The notes under the pieces were generated by a model. That model made no database searches, was not told the origin of the DNA, and was given only the letters and a program-made list of their open reading frames with translations. From an uncultured Bacteroidales bacterium (GTDB lineage: Bacteria; Bacteroidota; Bacteroidia; Bacteroidales; Bacteroidaceae), in contig CAMAFY010000001.1 of assembly GCA_945833885.1 (NCBI GenBank), positions 326,910-390,909 on the forward strand: a stretch of 64,000 nt of DNA, given 5' to 3'. Below are positions 44,587 to 54,240 of the stretch, in pieces. Position 1 is the stretch's first letter, and the number at the start of each line of letters is the position of its first letter. The position numbers were made by a program, and so were the translations under genes.

Positions 44587-45791
44587 CAGATATCGTATTA
44601 CGTCGCGGAAAAGGCGATAGTCTCAAAAGATTTCATCCGTGGGTTTTCAGCGGTGCTATTTATAAAGTTGTTCTACATGGTGAAGAAGAACTCCGTGAAG
44701 GCGACATTGTCAGGGTTGTGGAGAGCATTACGACATCCGAAGGTAACGAATTCTCGTTCGTTGCGTTGGGACATTACCAAATTGGTTCTATCGCTGTCCG
44801 CGTACTCTCCTTCGAAAATCGTCCTATTGACCGTAATTTTTGGCTCAGTCGTCTTCGTGAGGCTTGGGAGGTACGAAAGAAACTCAACATAGTCCGCGAG
44901 GACAATACTATGTTCCGTATGGTTCATGGTGAAGGCGATCGACTACCTGGACTCATCATTGATGTTTACGGCGATACAGCTGTCATGCAATCGCATTCTG
45001 TAGGTATGCACTATGCAAGGAGTATTATTGCAGAAGTAATTAACGAGGCCACAGAAGGCAGAATAAAAAATCTTTATTACAAGTCAGAAACCACTCTACC
45101 CTATAAAGCACAACTCGGAGCCAAAGATGGATTTATTCTTGGAAAGACCGATATAAACCTGGCACAAGAAAATGGAATAAAATTCCACATCGATTGGCTT
45201 GAGGGACAAAAAACCGGTTTTTTTGTTGACCAACGTGATAATCGTGCTTTGGTAGAAACCTATGCCCGTGGAAAAAATGTTCTTAATATGTTCTGCTATA
45301 CTGGCGGTTTTAGCGTGTATGCCATGCGCGGAGGTGCAGAGAAAGTTCATAGCGTCGATGCTTCTGCAAAAGCCATTGAACTGACAAATGCCAATGTTTC
45401 TCTCAATTTTCCATGCGACCACCGACACGAAGCCTTTTGTGAAGATGCCTTCAAATACCTTGAACGTGCTGGAGAGAACTACAATCTAATCATACTTGAT
45501 CCGCCGGCATTTGCGAAACACAAAGATGCATTGCGAAATGCTCTCAAAGGATATACCCGTTTGAATGCCATTGCCTTTCGCAAAATTCGTCCAGGGGGCG
45601 TTATTTTCACATTTTCATGCAGCCAGGCTGTGAACAAAGATCAGTTCCGTCTCGCTGTTTTTACGGCAGCAGCACAGAGCGGCAGACATGTAAGAATTCT
45701 TCATCAACTGCATCAGCCAGTTGACCATCCTATCAACATCTACCATCCTGAGGGCGAATACCTAAAAGGATTAGTGCTTTACGTTGAATAA
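44583..45791 (+). CDS. rlmI: Class I rRNA large-subunit methyltransferase, RlmI-like
   Basis: 402-residue SAM-dependent methyltransferase. The N-terminal PUA-like domain (VLRRGKGDSLKRFHPWVFSGAI) is followed by an EEHUD-type linker and the catalytic domain, with SAM motif NMFCYTGGFSVYAMRGGA and the IILDPPAFAK motif IV. RlmI/RlmK-type enzymes modify 23S rRNA cytosines (m5C1962 in E. coli); the exact position here is inferred. It is the last gene of the glgB-led operon and converges with nhaC. Confidence 0.88.
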   Translation: MTDIVLRRGKGDSLKRFHPWVFSGAIYKVVLHGEEELREGDIVRVVESITTSEGNEFSFVALGHYQIGSIAVRVLSFENRPIDRNFWLSRLREAWEVRKKLNIVREDNTMFRMVHGEGDRLPGLIIDVYGDTAVMQSHSVGMHYARSIIAEVINEATEGRIKNLYYKSETTLPYKAQLGAKDGFILGKTDINLAQENGIKFHIDWLEGQKTGFFVDQRDNRALVETYARGKNVLNMFCYTGGFSVYAMRGGAEKVHSVDASAKAIELTNANVSLNFPCDHRHEAFCEDAFKYLERAGENYNLIILDPPAFAKHKDALRNALKGYTRLNAIAFRKIRPGGVIFTFSCSQAVNKDQFRLAVFTAAAQSGRHVRILHQLHQPVDHPINIYHPEGEYLKGLVLYVE

Positions 45792-45961
45792 GCCTCACAC
45801 TTCGTTTCTTTTTTATATTATAACTGCATTTTCACTAATCCATGTAAGATTGTATATTCGAGCACTAAACATAAGGGTGAAATAGTCTTGGGCAAACAAG
45901 ACCATCCATCCCTTTTATCAATGCAATCCTCAATGAATGGCATCCTTTTCTCCCAATCTTC

Positions 45962-47269
45962 TCAACTGTACTTTTGGGGGTATCTTAACAGAATGCCGCC
46001 AATGGCCACAAATGCTAATATAAAATTATAGTAGAGGTTTGGAATAATTTCCACAGGATTTAATCCAGTTAGGCTGGCGGCAATCAGTAATTGCGCTCCG
46101 TACGGCAATACTCCCTGTACCACACACGAAAAAGTATCGAGAATAGAAGCCGTTTTGCAACGGTTTACACCGAATCTTTGAGCGATATCGGCACTGATTC
46201 TACCTACAGAAAGAATGGCAACTGTATTGTTGGCCGTACAACAATTCGTTAGACTCACCAGGGTTGCAATTGCCGCCTCCGCTCCACGTTTACCGCGAAT
46301 TCCATGTGTTAGATGGTGAATCAAGTAACCGATACCGCCTCCACGACGTATGAGTTCCATTAGGCCACCGGCCATAAGGGCCACAAGAATGGTTTCTGCC
46401 ATGTTTTTCATACCATCTGCAGATGCTCCCATTGCCGTTTCTATCGTAACGTCCTCCATAATAATTCCTAATGCCACTGCCATAATATTGCCAGCAAATA
46501 ATACCACCAACACATTAACACCTCGTGCTGCTGCTATCAGCACACAAAGGTAAGGTAACATCTTTGCCCATGTTCCTTCGGGTAAGGAATCTAATCCAGA
46601 TATCGAGAAATCGGAACTTCCTGAAGATGTCGTAATGCTGATTGTCAACAATATCAAGAACGTTATTACAGCAGCGGGAACCGCTATGCGAACATTTGCT
46701 TTAAATTTGTCGGAAAGTTTCACACCTTGGCTTCTGGTAGCCACGATGGTTGTGTCCGAAATAAAACTGAGATTATCTCCGAAGAACGCCCCCCCTACCG
46801 TAGTTGCTACGAGAAGACTCATTGGAATGTCTGTTGGTTCAGACATTCCTGCCGCGATAGGTGCAAGGGCAACTATGGTACCAACACTTGTACCGATACT
46901 GATGGAAATGAAACAGGCAGCAAGGAATAATCCCGGAAGTATCAAAACACTGGGTAAAAAAGCCAAAGTCAAATTCACAGTAGCATCAATGGCTCCCATA
47001 GAATTCGCTATCTGTGCAAAACTTCCTGCAAGCAAGAAAATCCACAGCATCATCAATAGATTCTTGTCGCCAGCCCCTATACTGATAGCCTCAATGCGTT
47101 CATTTACAGTCTTGCCTTGTGTGATGCCGGCCGCATATATAAGTACAATGGAGAATACAACAACGAGGGGGACCTTGTAAAAATCTCCCCAATAGATGCC
47201 TAAGCCAACAAATAATATTGCCATCAGCAGTATCGGGCTTAATGCCAATAGGCCTTTCTTATGATTCAT
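45962..47269 (-). CDS. nhaC: Na+/H+ antiporter, NhaC family
   Basis: 435-residue inner-membrane protein with about 11 hydrophobic helices. Family features are SISIGTSVGTIVALAPIA, a polar helix around TTVGGAFFGDNLSFISDTTIVATRSQG, and the helix with SLTNCCTANNTVAILSVG. It exchanges sodium for protons, or a related organic acid pair, for pH and sodium homeostasis. It is a single leftward gene, convergent with the methyltransferase and divergent from mnmE. No clear terminator or promoter was found for it. Confidence 0.9.
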   Translation of the reverse strand: MNHKKGLLALSPILLMAILFVGLGIYWGDFYKVPLVVVFSIVLIYAAGITQGKTVNERIEAISIGAGDKNLLMMLWIFLLAGSFAQIANSMGAIDATVNLTLAFLPSVLILPGLFLAACFISISIGTSVGTIVALAPIAAGMSEPTDIPMSLLVATTVGGAFFGDNLSFISDTTIVATRSQGVKLSDKFKANVRIAVPAAVITFLILLTISITTSSGSSDFSISGLDSLPEGTWAKMLPYLCVLIAAARGVNVLVVLFAGNIMAVALGIIMEDVTIETAMGASADGMKNMAETILVALMAGGLMELIRRGGGIGYLIHHLTHGIRGKRGAEAAIATLVSLTNCCTANNTVAILSVGRISADIAQRFGVNRCKTASILDTFSCVVQGVLPYGAQLLIAASLTGLNPVEIIPNLYYNFILAFVAIGGILLRYPQKYS

Positions 47270-47567
47270 TCTTCTTGTTATTTATATTGAGACAAAGTAT
47301 TTATGCTTATCTTCCATTATTTACTATATATGACATTAAAGGAAAAGATGTACATCCTCTGTTGATTTTGAGAATAATGCTATCATTTTCCTTTACCAAC
47401 TTCCCATCGCAATATTATTTGCCTTGGAATCAATTCCACCAAAACCGAATCTATTTGAATAATTTGCATGAGATGCCATGACTCTATGGTAGACTGTTCC
47501 TATTCTTATGCAAAAATACATTTTATATTTTAATTACACCCATTAATTCTACGATATATTCACCACA

Positions 47568-48935
47568 ATGTTTGAACATGACACCATTTGCGCAGTAGCC
47601 ACTGCATCCGGAGGAGCCATAGGTATCGTACGTGTTAGCGGACCTTCCGCCATTTCCATTGCTGATGTAGTGTTTAAAGGACGCAATCCTCTTGCATCGG
47701 CAAAAAGCCACACCCTGCATTTCGGACATATCCTCAAGGACGACGGTAGCATACTCGATGAAGTCCTCGTGAGTGTTTTCCGATCCCCCAAAAGTTATAC
47801 TGGAGAGGATTCTGTGGAATTCAGTTGCCATGCTTCAGGCTATATCCTTCAGGAACTTTGCACAATGCTTATATCTCAAGGGTGTCGTGCTGCAAAACCC
47901 GGAGAGTTCACACAACGTGCTTTTCTAAACCACAGATTTGACCTTGCCCAAGCTGAAGCTGTTGCAGACGTGATTGCCGCCGACAATGCGGCTTCACATC
48001 GCCTTGCCATGCAGCAAATGCGTGGCACCTACAGTTCTGAACTGAAGAAATTACGCGATAGATTGATAAAACTGGCATCTTTGTTGGAACTTGAATTGGA
48101 TTTCTCAGACCATGAAGACTTGGAGTTTGTTAATCGTGAGGAATTAATGAAACAATGTAATTGTCTCCGTCAGGAAATTACTCGGCTCGCCAATAGTTTT
48201 TCTCTTGGAAATGCAATAAAAAAAGGCATTTCCGTGGCTATTATTGGTGCACCGAATGTAGGTAAAAGCACCCTGCTCAATGCTCTTGTCCATGAAAATC
48301 GAGCAATTGTAAGCGATATTCAAGGTACGACAAGAGATACAATCGATGCTTCTGTCAACATTGATAGCCATACCTTCCGATTCATTGATACTGCGGGAAT
48401 ACGTCATACAAATGATGTGATAGAACAAATGGGTATCGAACGAAGCATCATGGCAGCAAATCAGGCACAGATAATTCTGCTTCTCTCTGATGGAAACATG
48501 GATTTTCCTGTGTATAACGCTGTTGAAGGGCAGAATGTCTTAAAAATCTTCACAAAATCCGACATTACTACCTCCTTTAACACAAAACACCTCCGGCCTT
48601 CGGAGCAAGAGGATTGTCGCTGCCTGTTTGTTTCTGCGTTAAAGGGAACTGGTATGAACGCTTTGGAACGCACTCTTGTTGAAATTGCCGATAGTTTCTT
48701 TGCCTCAACATCTTCTGATATTATTGTCACTAATTTAAGGCATTATCAAGCCCTGGTTCATGCTAACGAATCGTTGCATCGTGTCTTTCAAGGTCTTCAT
48801 CAGGGTGTCCCCAACGAATTTGTCGCTCAAGATCTTAGGGAATGCCTTTCTTTCGTTTCCGATATCATTGGTGGCAGTATACTTCCTGACGATATATTGG
48901 GAAGTATTTTCTCGACTTTCTGCATCGGGAAATAG
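47568..48935 (+). CDS. mnmE: tRNA uridine-5-carboxymethylaminomethyl GTPase
   Basis: With MnmG it modifies the wobble uridine of several tRNAs. 455 residues. The N-terminal tetrahydrofolate-binding domain starts DTICAVATASGGAIGIVRVSG. The helical domain carries an inserted G domain with G1 GAPNVGKST, the TTRDT switch, DTAG and TKSD. The sequence ends in the invariant CIGK, whose Cys is needed for activity. It is divergent from nhaC with 298 bp between. No downstream terminator was seen. Confidence 0.97.
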   Translation: MFEHDTICAVATASGGAIGIVRVSGPSAISIADVVFKGRNPLASAKSHTLHFGHILKDDGSILDEVLVSVFRSPKSYTGEDSVEFSCHASGYILQELCTMLISQGCRAAKPGEFTQRAFLNHRFDLAQAEAVADVIAADNAASHRLAMQQMRGTYSSELKKLRDRLIKLASLLELELDFSDHEDLEFVNREELMKQCNCLRQEITRLANSFSLGNAIKKGISVAIIGAPNVGKSTLLNALVHENRAIVSDIQGTTRDTIDASVNIDSHTFRFIDTAGIRHTNDVIEQMGIERSIMAANQAQIILLLSDGNMDFPVYNAVEGQNVLKIFTKSDITTSFNTKHLRPSEQEDCRCLFVSALKGTGMNALERTLVEIADSFFASTSSDIIVTNLRHYQALVHANESLHRVFQGLHQGVPNEFVAQDLRECLSFVSDIIGGSILPDDILGSIFSTFCIGK

Positions 48936-49141
48936 ATACACTGCACAGCAAAGGATTTAACATGAGGGGGGGGGATGGTAAAGTTGATTATCAATCGTCC
49001 ATCGCTAATAAATGCATGACAATATTATTCATTTTGCAGTAAGGTTTTTAGACACTGTTGGCTCCCCTTTATATCACTGTTAATTGGCTTAATCCCCCGT
49101 TTATCGTAAACATATCGCTTCATTTCCAAAACCGCAATCTC

Positions 49142-50026
49142 ATGGACGGAAAACACATTGCTGAATCAGAATTGATTATCAATGCAGACGGAAGCATTTT
49201 TCATCTGCATCCAAAGCCGGAAAATATTACAGACAAGGTCATTCCGGCAGGGAGATCCTGAACGTGTAAGTCTTGCAGCATCGCATTTTTTCGATGCGCT
49301 TGAAACAGAAGTTAAGAACAGAGAATTTCACACCATTTACAGGAACATATCATGGTAAAGGGGGGATTATGGTTCTGTCCACAGGAATCGGTTGCGATAA
49401 TATTGATATAGTATTGAATGAACCCGATGCGCTTGCAAACATTGATTTTTAACACTCGCCGTGAGCGTAAAGATCATCGCACACTAACACTTGTACGTAT
49501 TGGAACTTGTGGTGGTCTACAACCTTTTACACCTGTTGGAAGTTTTGTTGCAAGTGTGAAAAGTATTGGTTTTGATGGGCTTTTAAACTTTTATGCAGGA
49601 CGAGATTATGCCTGTGATTTGGAATTTGAACATGCATTCAAAGAATATGTTCGATGGGACAACAGTTTAGGAAACCCTTATGTGGCAATAGCCGATGAGA
49701 ATCTTGTCAACCAAATAGCGAGCGAAGATATGGTACGCGGTGTGACAATTTCATGCGGTGGTTTCTATGGACCGCAAGGTCGGACGTTGCGTTTGCCATT
49801 AAAAGATTCAAACCTCAATGAGAGAATTGTCACTTTTAAGTATCAAGGATTACAGGTGACAAATTTCGAAATGGAAAGTTCTGCACTAGCAGGATTGGCA
49901 ACATTGATGGGGCATAGAGCAATGACTTGTTGCATTGTTGTCGCAAATCGTTGGTCCAAAGAAGTCCGTATAGGTTACAAAAAATCGATAGAGAATCTTA
50001 TTAAAATGGTTCTTGACAGGATTTAA
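49142..50026 (+). pseudogene. Frameshifted nucleoside (uridine) phosphorylase
   Basis: Similarity to PNP/UDP-family phosphorylases is continuous only if three frames are joined. Frame 1 starts at ATG 49142 (DGKHIAESELIINADGSIFHL) and stops at 49261. An extra base near 49253 moves to DPERVSLAASHFFDALE. Another near 49335 moves to FTGTYHG and TGIGCDNIDIVLNE. A third in the T-run near 49450 moves to TLVRIGTCGG and FEMESSALAGLA, which then runs intact to 50026. The active site motifs (phosphate loop RIGTCGG, substrate loop FEMES) remain. Three +1 shifts within 200 bp indicate a decayed gene, although assembly error is an alternative. A translated C-terminal part from 49418 would lack the first phosphate-binding strand. 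Confidence 0.8.
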
Positions 50027-50059
50027 ACAACAGATAATTCAAACAATTGTAACAGAATA

Positions 50060-50109
50060 ATAGGTTGTATCATCCGCACAAATCTACGGAAGTTACAACC
50101 TATTTTTTT
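50060..50109 (+). terminator. Terminator after the phosphorylase pseudogene
   Basis: ATAGGTTGTA (50060-50069) pairs perfectly with TACAACCTAT (50094-50103), followed by a T7 run (50103-50109) that borders seven G. It could also serve the leftward small gene in the opposite direction. Confidence 0.7.
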
Positions 50110-50127
50110 GGGGGGGCTTAGTAGATA

Positions 50128-50313
50128 TTAGTCCCACTGATTATCTTCACCCATCAAATTATAGCGGAAATTTGACGACCCCTTCATATCGTTCTTCTTC
50201 TTATTATCAACATTTATTCTAGTATCATCGGGTGCTGAGACACAAAGGAATTGAGGGCGCTCAGGAATCTCATAGACAACAACCTCAGGTGGTACATATT
50301 TCTTCTTTTTCAT
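50128..50313 (-). CDS. Small Bacteroidetes peptide, KKYVPPEV type
   Basis: 61 residues: basic start (MKKKKYVPPEVVVYEIPER), a short hydrophobic stretch QFLCVSAPDD, a basic middle (VDNKKKNDMKG) and an acidic aromatic end (YNLMGEDNQWD). Very similar small proteins, with K-K-x-Y-x-x-P-x-V-x-V followed by a Cys or Leu pair and a polar tail, are frequent in Prevotella and Bacteroides genomes. I know no established function. It lies 100 bp downstream of the exported protein at 50414-51484 on the same strand and may be expressed with it. Confidence 0.6.
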   Translation of the reverse strand: MKKKKYVPPEVVVYEIPERPQFLCVSAPDDTRINVDNKKKNDMKGSSNFRYNLMGEDNQWD

Positions 50314-50413
50314 TTTGTAAAAGATGGTTAAATGGTTTATATCATTTTAATTAAAAAAAACAGACGTATTGTCACGTAATAGATAACTTCTATTTTTTAT
50401 TATTAGAAATTCT

Positions 50414-51484
50414 TTAATGCATAGTTTTAGTACGGTCGGTATGGATTATAACGCCTTTGAAAACATTCCTAACCGGTCTTCCCAAAAGATCGTATACCGC
50501 TTCATTCGTTTTATCTGGAGTTATGGGAGTGTTCATCTCCGTTGGCAAACCATACATTCTCATTTCAAGGTCTACACTTCCGGCATCTTCTGGAAGGATT
50601 GGCACTTCACTCATGTTAATGTACGCTCTATTAGGCCCTATGGAGCAACCCGTTCCACATTGTCTTACAACATTTTCATTGATCAGATACATTCCTTCAT
50701 CCACATCCATTCTAACCAAAGAACCTACAAGTCCGTTATGACTTCCAGCAGTCTCTGTCATGACACCAGAATAGGCTGCTGCCAGTGTATCACTTTCAGA
50801 TAGAAAGATATAAGGACGCCCAGCTTCAAGGTGCGACACCTTTCGAAGGCTAATGCTTGTCACCACATCCTCAAACATGTGTTTTCCTGCAATTTCGTAA
50901 AATGTTGCCCCACTCCATTCTGCATTTTCCACACTGTAAGGTAAACAAATCGTACCAAAATTTCCTCGACCAAGATCTTGTCGGATATAACCTTGAATAA
51001 AATAATACATATAGGAGCGTGGATAGGAAGTATCATACAAGTATAAAAATTTCCCTTTACTTTTATCATATCTAAAAGCAAAATCGTTGTTATACGGATC
51101 GTGCACAAAATATTTGCCATCTATGCTATCCTTGTATAAATTAAGTGTCTTTTTTGTTACATTATCTTCAAGTATTAGACCTTCGGCAAGCCATTTTCCT
51201 GTTGCACTATATAGATGTCTATCTATAATACTCCAAGTGATTTCCGGATTTTCTTTATTCATGACAACTTTGGTTCCTACAACAGGCACTTTTTCAGCCG
51301 AATAATACTTACCTTTTGACCCTATTGTATATTCAGCCTTTACCGCATAGTAAGTGCTATCTGTTGGAGAATAAGCAACCAATGCAAAAGGCTCCTCGTC
51401 TGCGTCCTCGTTCTGCATCGAGGCATAAGACATGCATGGAAGCAGAGAAAAGAAAATGGTTAAGAAACTATGTGGGCTTTTCAT
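50414..51484 (-). CDS. Exported protein of unknown function with Prevotella-type C-terminus
   Basis: 356 residues. A signal peptide (MKSPHSFLTIFFSLLPCMSYAS) is followed by a beta-rich region. The last 35 residues (YDLLGRPVRNVFKGVII) resemble the conserved C-terminal tail of many Prevotella secreted proteins (typically YDLQGRxV.. KGIYI). A central part, QDLGRGNFGTICLPYSVENAEWSGATFYEI, also recurs in proteins of this type. No catalytic motif is visible. The usual final lysine-rich strand is replaced by HTDRTKTMH, so the tail may be shortened. It shares strand with the small peptide gene. Confidence 0.75.
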   Translation of the reverse strand: MKSPHSFLTIFFSLLPCMSYASMQNEDADEEPFALVAYSPTDSTYYAVKAEYTIGSKGKYYSAEKVPVVGTKVVMNKENPEITWSIIDRHLYSATGKWLAEGLILEDNVTKKTLNLYKDSIDGKYFVHDPYNNDFAFRYDKSKGKFLYLYDTSYPRSYMYYFIQGYIRQDLGRGNFGTICLPYSVENAEWSGATFYEIAGKHMFEDVVTSISLRKVSHLEAGRPYIFLSESDTLAAAYSGVMTETAGSHNGLVGSLVRMDVDEGMYLINENVVRQCGTGCSIGPNRAYINMSEVPILPEDAGSVDLEMRMYGLPTEMNTPITPDKTNEAVYDLLGRPVRNVFKGVIIHTDRTKTMH

Positions 51485-52478
51485 TACTTAAACTTTAAAA
51501 GTATATATACTATGGTTTCTATGTTAATTAAGAAAAGGTCTCAAAAATCACAGAAGAATCCTCCATTTTAGGAAACTAATAATCCGATATCGTGAAGAAG
51601 CGCAATCTGTTTTTGTCGAACGATAAGCGGTGTGTGGAACAATATCAACTCAAGGTTATTAGCGAACCGAGAGATACATTCTTGAAATCCTCCATTAAAA
51701 GGAACTATACAGAACGTCTTATTAAAACTATTCTCTTGTACGCTCCCCCGTTTTTTAGGTGTCTTTTGCTTTCTTTGGTCACAATCTGGTTATAAGAAAT
51801 GTTGAAAACATAAAATAGACATTGCAAATATCGCATTTTATTTCGAAATACTGTTTTCAATCTTCAAACAAAAAACGTTTTTATGCGGAATTTATTCATA
51901 TAATGCCTACAAACACTTCGTTTTGCAGTCTTCAGTTGTAAAAAACGATTACGACACATTAATGTGCAGACCATACCGAAAATTCTTTATAAGAATATGT
52001 TTTATCTGCTTTTCTTCAATCTATTTACCTGAAGAATTCATAGTCTACCTCAGGAATGGAGGAATACTCATTACATCTGTTTTGCATTTAAGTGTTTTTC
52101 CATTCTACATTAAATGAAGATAAAAACGTAACTAATCCGTGTGTTATCGCTGAGATATTAGGAAAGTTTCAAAATATTATCGTAATTTTGCATAATAAAA
52201 TGCCGAACGCTCAGGGTTCTTTATCACTCACATTACATTTATCGGTGAGATTACGGCAAAAAAGACTGATATGAAACATCTCTTTGTTTTGCATGCAGGA
52301 AACACATTCACACAATATATATATATAAACATAAGATTCCCGGCTACAGTTTCATCCACGCAAGTGCGCTGTAAATTGTGCAGTATTCTGTATATAGGAA
52401 TCATAAATAATCTCAGCAGGCTTTACTCCCCCACTCCTTTATGTTTGGGACATCACCCCACTCCACCCCTTTATCCCC
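51485..52478. other. Gene-poor AT-rich region
   Basis: 994 bp without a supportable gene. An imperfect 22-bp direct repeat begins AATCCTCCATT at 51557 and 51686. An exact TAnnTTTG match, TAATTTTG, lies at 52183-52190 and could start the transcript of the acyltransferase-led operon with a leader of about 280 bases. Short open frames here lack any family resemblance. Confidence 0.5.
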
Positions 52479-53648
52479 ATGACACTCAGTAAAAAAGATA
52501 CGGCATTTCTGAAAGGCATTGCCATATTGATGATTATGCTACATAACTTCTGTCACCATCTTCCAATGAGTGTGACGGAAAATGAATACACATTCGCCAT
52601 AGAACGCTTTGAAAAACTTTGTTCGTGCTTTTCCAATGGTGGTCCGCATATCGTATTAAACACTATCAGTCATTTCGGGCACTATGGCGTCCCGTTGTTT
52701 CTGTTTCTTAGTGGATATGGTCTTGTCTGCAAGTATGAACTTTCAGGGCATCGTCGCCATCATAGGGATTTTGGGCACCGCACGCTAAGGGACCTGAAAT
52801 TCGTATGGGGACACATGGTGAAAATGTGGAAACTCATGCTCCCCGCCATAGCCATTTATTGGAGTTACTGCATGTTTTCAGGGGAAACATGGAGGGTTCA
52901 ATGGGGAGATTTGGCAGCAATGCTGACTTTTACTTCGAACCTGTTCATTGAACGCGAACTGATACTCGGCCCCTGGTGGTTCTTTTCCCTTATCATCCAG
53001 TTGTACATCGTATATCGCCTTGTATTGTATCACCATCGCGACGGGTTTACATTAGTGGCCATAACGGCGGTTTGCTTTATGCTTCAGGCTTACCTTTATA
53101 TTGCAGACGTTCGCTTAACTCCTGAAGGCGCAATTCAATTATTTGATAAAAATCCCTGTCATCACAGCCTTTTTAAATATTGTCGTTATAATTTCGTATC
53201 ATGGTTGTTACCCTTTGCAGCAGGCATACTGACAGCCAGAAGCAGAATGTTCCAAGATTTAAGGCCAGGAGCACTCCCCCTCCTGTTATGCAGCATCGCA
53301 GGCGTCGGACTGACGGTATGGGCAGCGACCGATGCGATGCAGTGGTTGCTATCGCCACTCTACGCCCTTATGGCACTTCTGCCTATGGTTTTTCTAATAA
53401 AAAGAGGCGTTGTAAGGCCACCTTTGGAGTGGATTGGAGGCATTTCTGCCACATTGTTCGCGTTGCACCCCATTGCACGTGCCATGACGATTACAGCAGC
53501 AAAAAATGCGGAAATGGCGGGACACTGGATGGAAACATACCTACATATCATCCATTATCTTTTGATTTCTGTCGTATTAGCCTGGCTATTGAACATTGCA
53601 CTTAAGCACTTTGACAAAGCGATTTCCGCAACATGGAGGAAAAAGTAA
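52479..53648 (+). CDS. Membrane acyltransferase (acyltransferase-3 family)
   Basis: 389 residues with about ten hydrophobic helices. The N-terminus carries the family pattern KGIAILMIMLHNFCHH and later FGHYGVPLFLFLSGYGL. Such proteins transfer acyl, often acetyl, groups to extracytoplasmic carbohydrates such as O-antigen or peptidoglycan. The substrate is unknown. It leads an operon in which tsaC begins 13 bp downstream. Its upstream 1 kb is non-coding. Confidence 0.85.
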   Translation: MTLSKKDTAFLKGIAILMIMLHNFCHHLPMSVTENEYTFAIERFEKLCSCFSNGGPHIVLNTISHFGHYGVPLFLFLSGYGLVCKYELSGHRRHHRDFGHRTLRDLKFVWGHMVKMWKLMLPAIAIYWSYCMFSGETWRVQWGDLAAMLTFTSNLFIERELILGPWWFFSLIIQLYIVYRLVLYHHRDGFTLVAITAVCFMLQAYLYIADVRLTPEGAIQLFDKNPCHHSLFKYCRYNFVSWLLPFAAGILTARSRMFQDLRPGALPLLLCSIAGVGLTVWAATDAMQWLLSPLYALMALLPMVFLIKRGVVRPPLEWIGGISATLFALHPIARAMTITAAKNAEMAGHWMETYLHIIHYLLISVVLAWLLNIALKHFDKAISATWRKK

Positions 53649-53661
53649 AAAAATCGATACA

Positions 53662-54240
53662 ATGCTAACAAAAGAATCCCTTACAGACATTTCATCAGCC
53701 GTAGAAATAATAAAGAGTGGTGGTGTTATCCTTTACCCTACCGATACAATTTGGGGATTAGGATGCGATGCTACAAATGCTGAGGCCGTAGAACGCATTT
53801 ATCGTATCAAACAACGTGCCGACTCAAAGGCACTCATTTGTCTGGTTGGCGGCGACAACATGCTTCCTTATTATTCCGACAGCATTCCTGATGTTGCGTA
53901 TGACCTGATAGAATTCTCAGAACGTCCGCTGACATTGATTGTTGACAATGCCCGTAATCTGGCGCCTTCTCTGCTTGCAGCAGATGGTAGTGTGGGACTG
54001 AGGGTGACGAAAGAGGAGTTCAGCCGTACGCTTTGCAATCGCTGCAAACGGGCATTAGTGTCAACAAGTGCTAATATAAGCGGGCAGCCTGCGCCAAAAT
54101 GCTTTGAAGACATTCCACAGGAAATCATCGATGCTGTGGACTATGTATGCACTTCGCGCCGTAAAGAAAAGGGAGAAGGCAAACCCTCCTCCATCATAAA
54201 ACTGACGGCTACCAACGAAATAAAAATAATTCGCCCATGA
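53662..54240 (+). CDS. tsaC: L-threonylcarbamoyladenylate synthase
   Basis: 192 residues of the YrdC/Sua5 fold without a Sua5 C-terminal domain. It makes threonylcarbamoyl-AMP for the t6A37 modification of ANN-decoding tRNAs. GGVILYPTDTIWGLGCDATN and KQRADSKALICLVGG carry the nucleotide and threonine sites; VSTSANISGQPAP is the SxN-type motif. ATG 53662 is chosen; the frame is open 66 bases upstream inside the acyltransferase gene. Its stop overlaps the ClC start (ATGA). Confidence 0.92.
   Translation: MLTKESLTDISSAVEIIKSGGVILYPTDTIWGLGCDATNAEAVERIYRIKQRADSKALICLVGGDNMLPYYSDSIPDVAYDLIEFSERPLTLIVDNARNLAPSLLAADGSVGLRVTKEEFSRTLCNRCKRALVSTSANISGQPAPKCFEDIPQEIIDAVDYVCTSRRKEKGEGKPSSIIKLTATNEIKIIRP

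Noticed and set aside
50414..50803. Plus-strand frame opposite the exported protein
   Set aside because: Shadow of a real gene; no start context and no family similarity.
51592..51795. 67-codon frame in the AT-rich gap
   Set aside because: GTG start, no similarity, no promoter, and no neighbouring partner.
52271..52492. 73-codon frame overlapping the acyltransferase start
   Set aside because: Low-complexity composition and overlap with a well-supported gene start; likely leader sequence.
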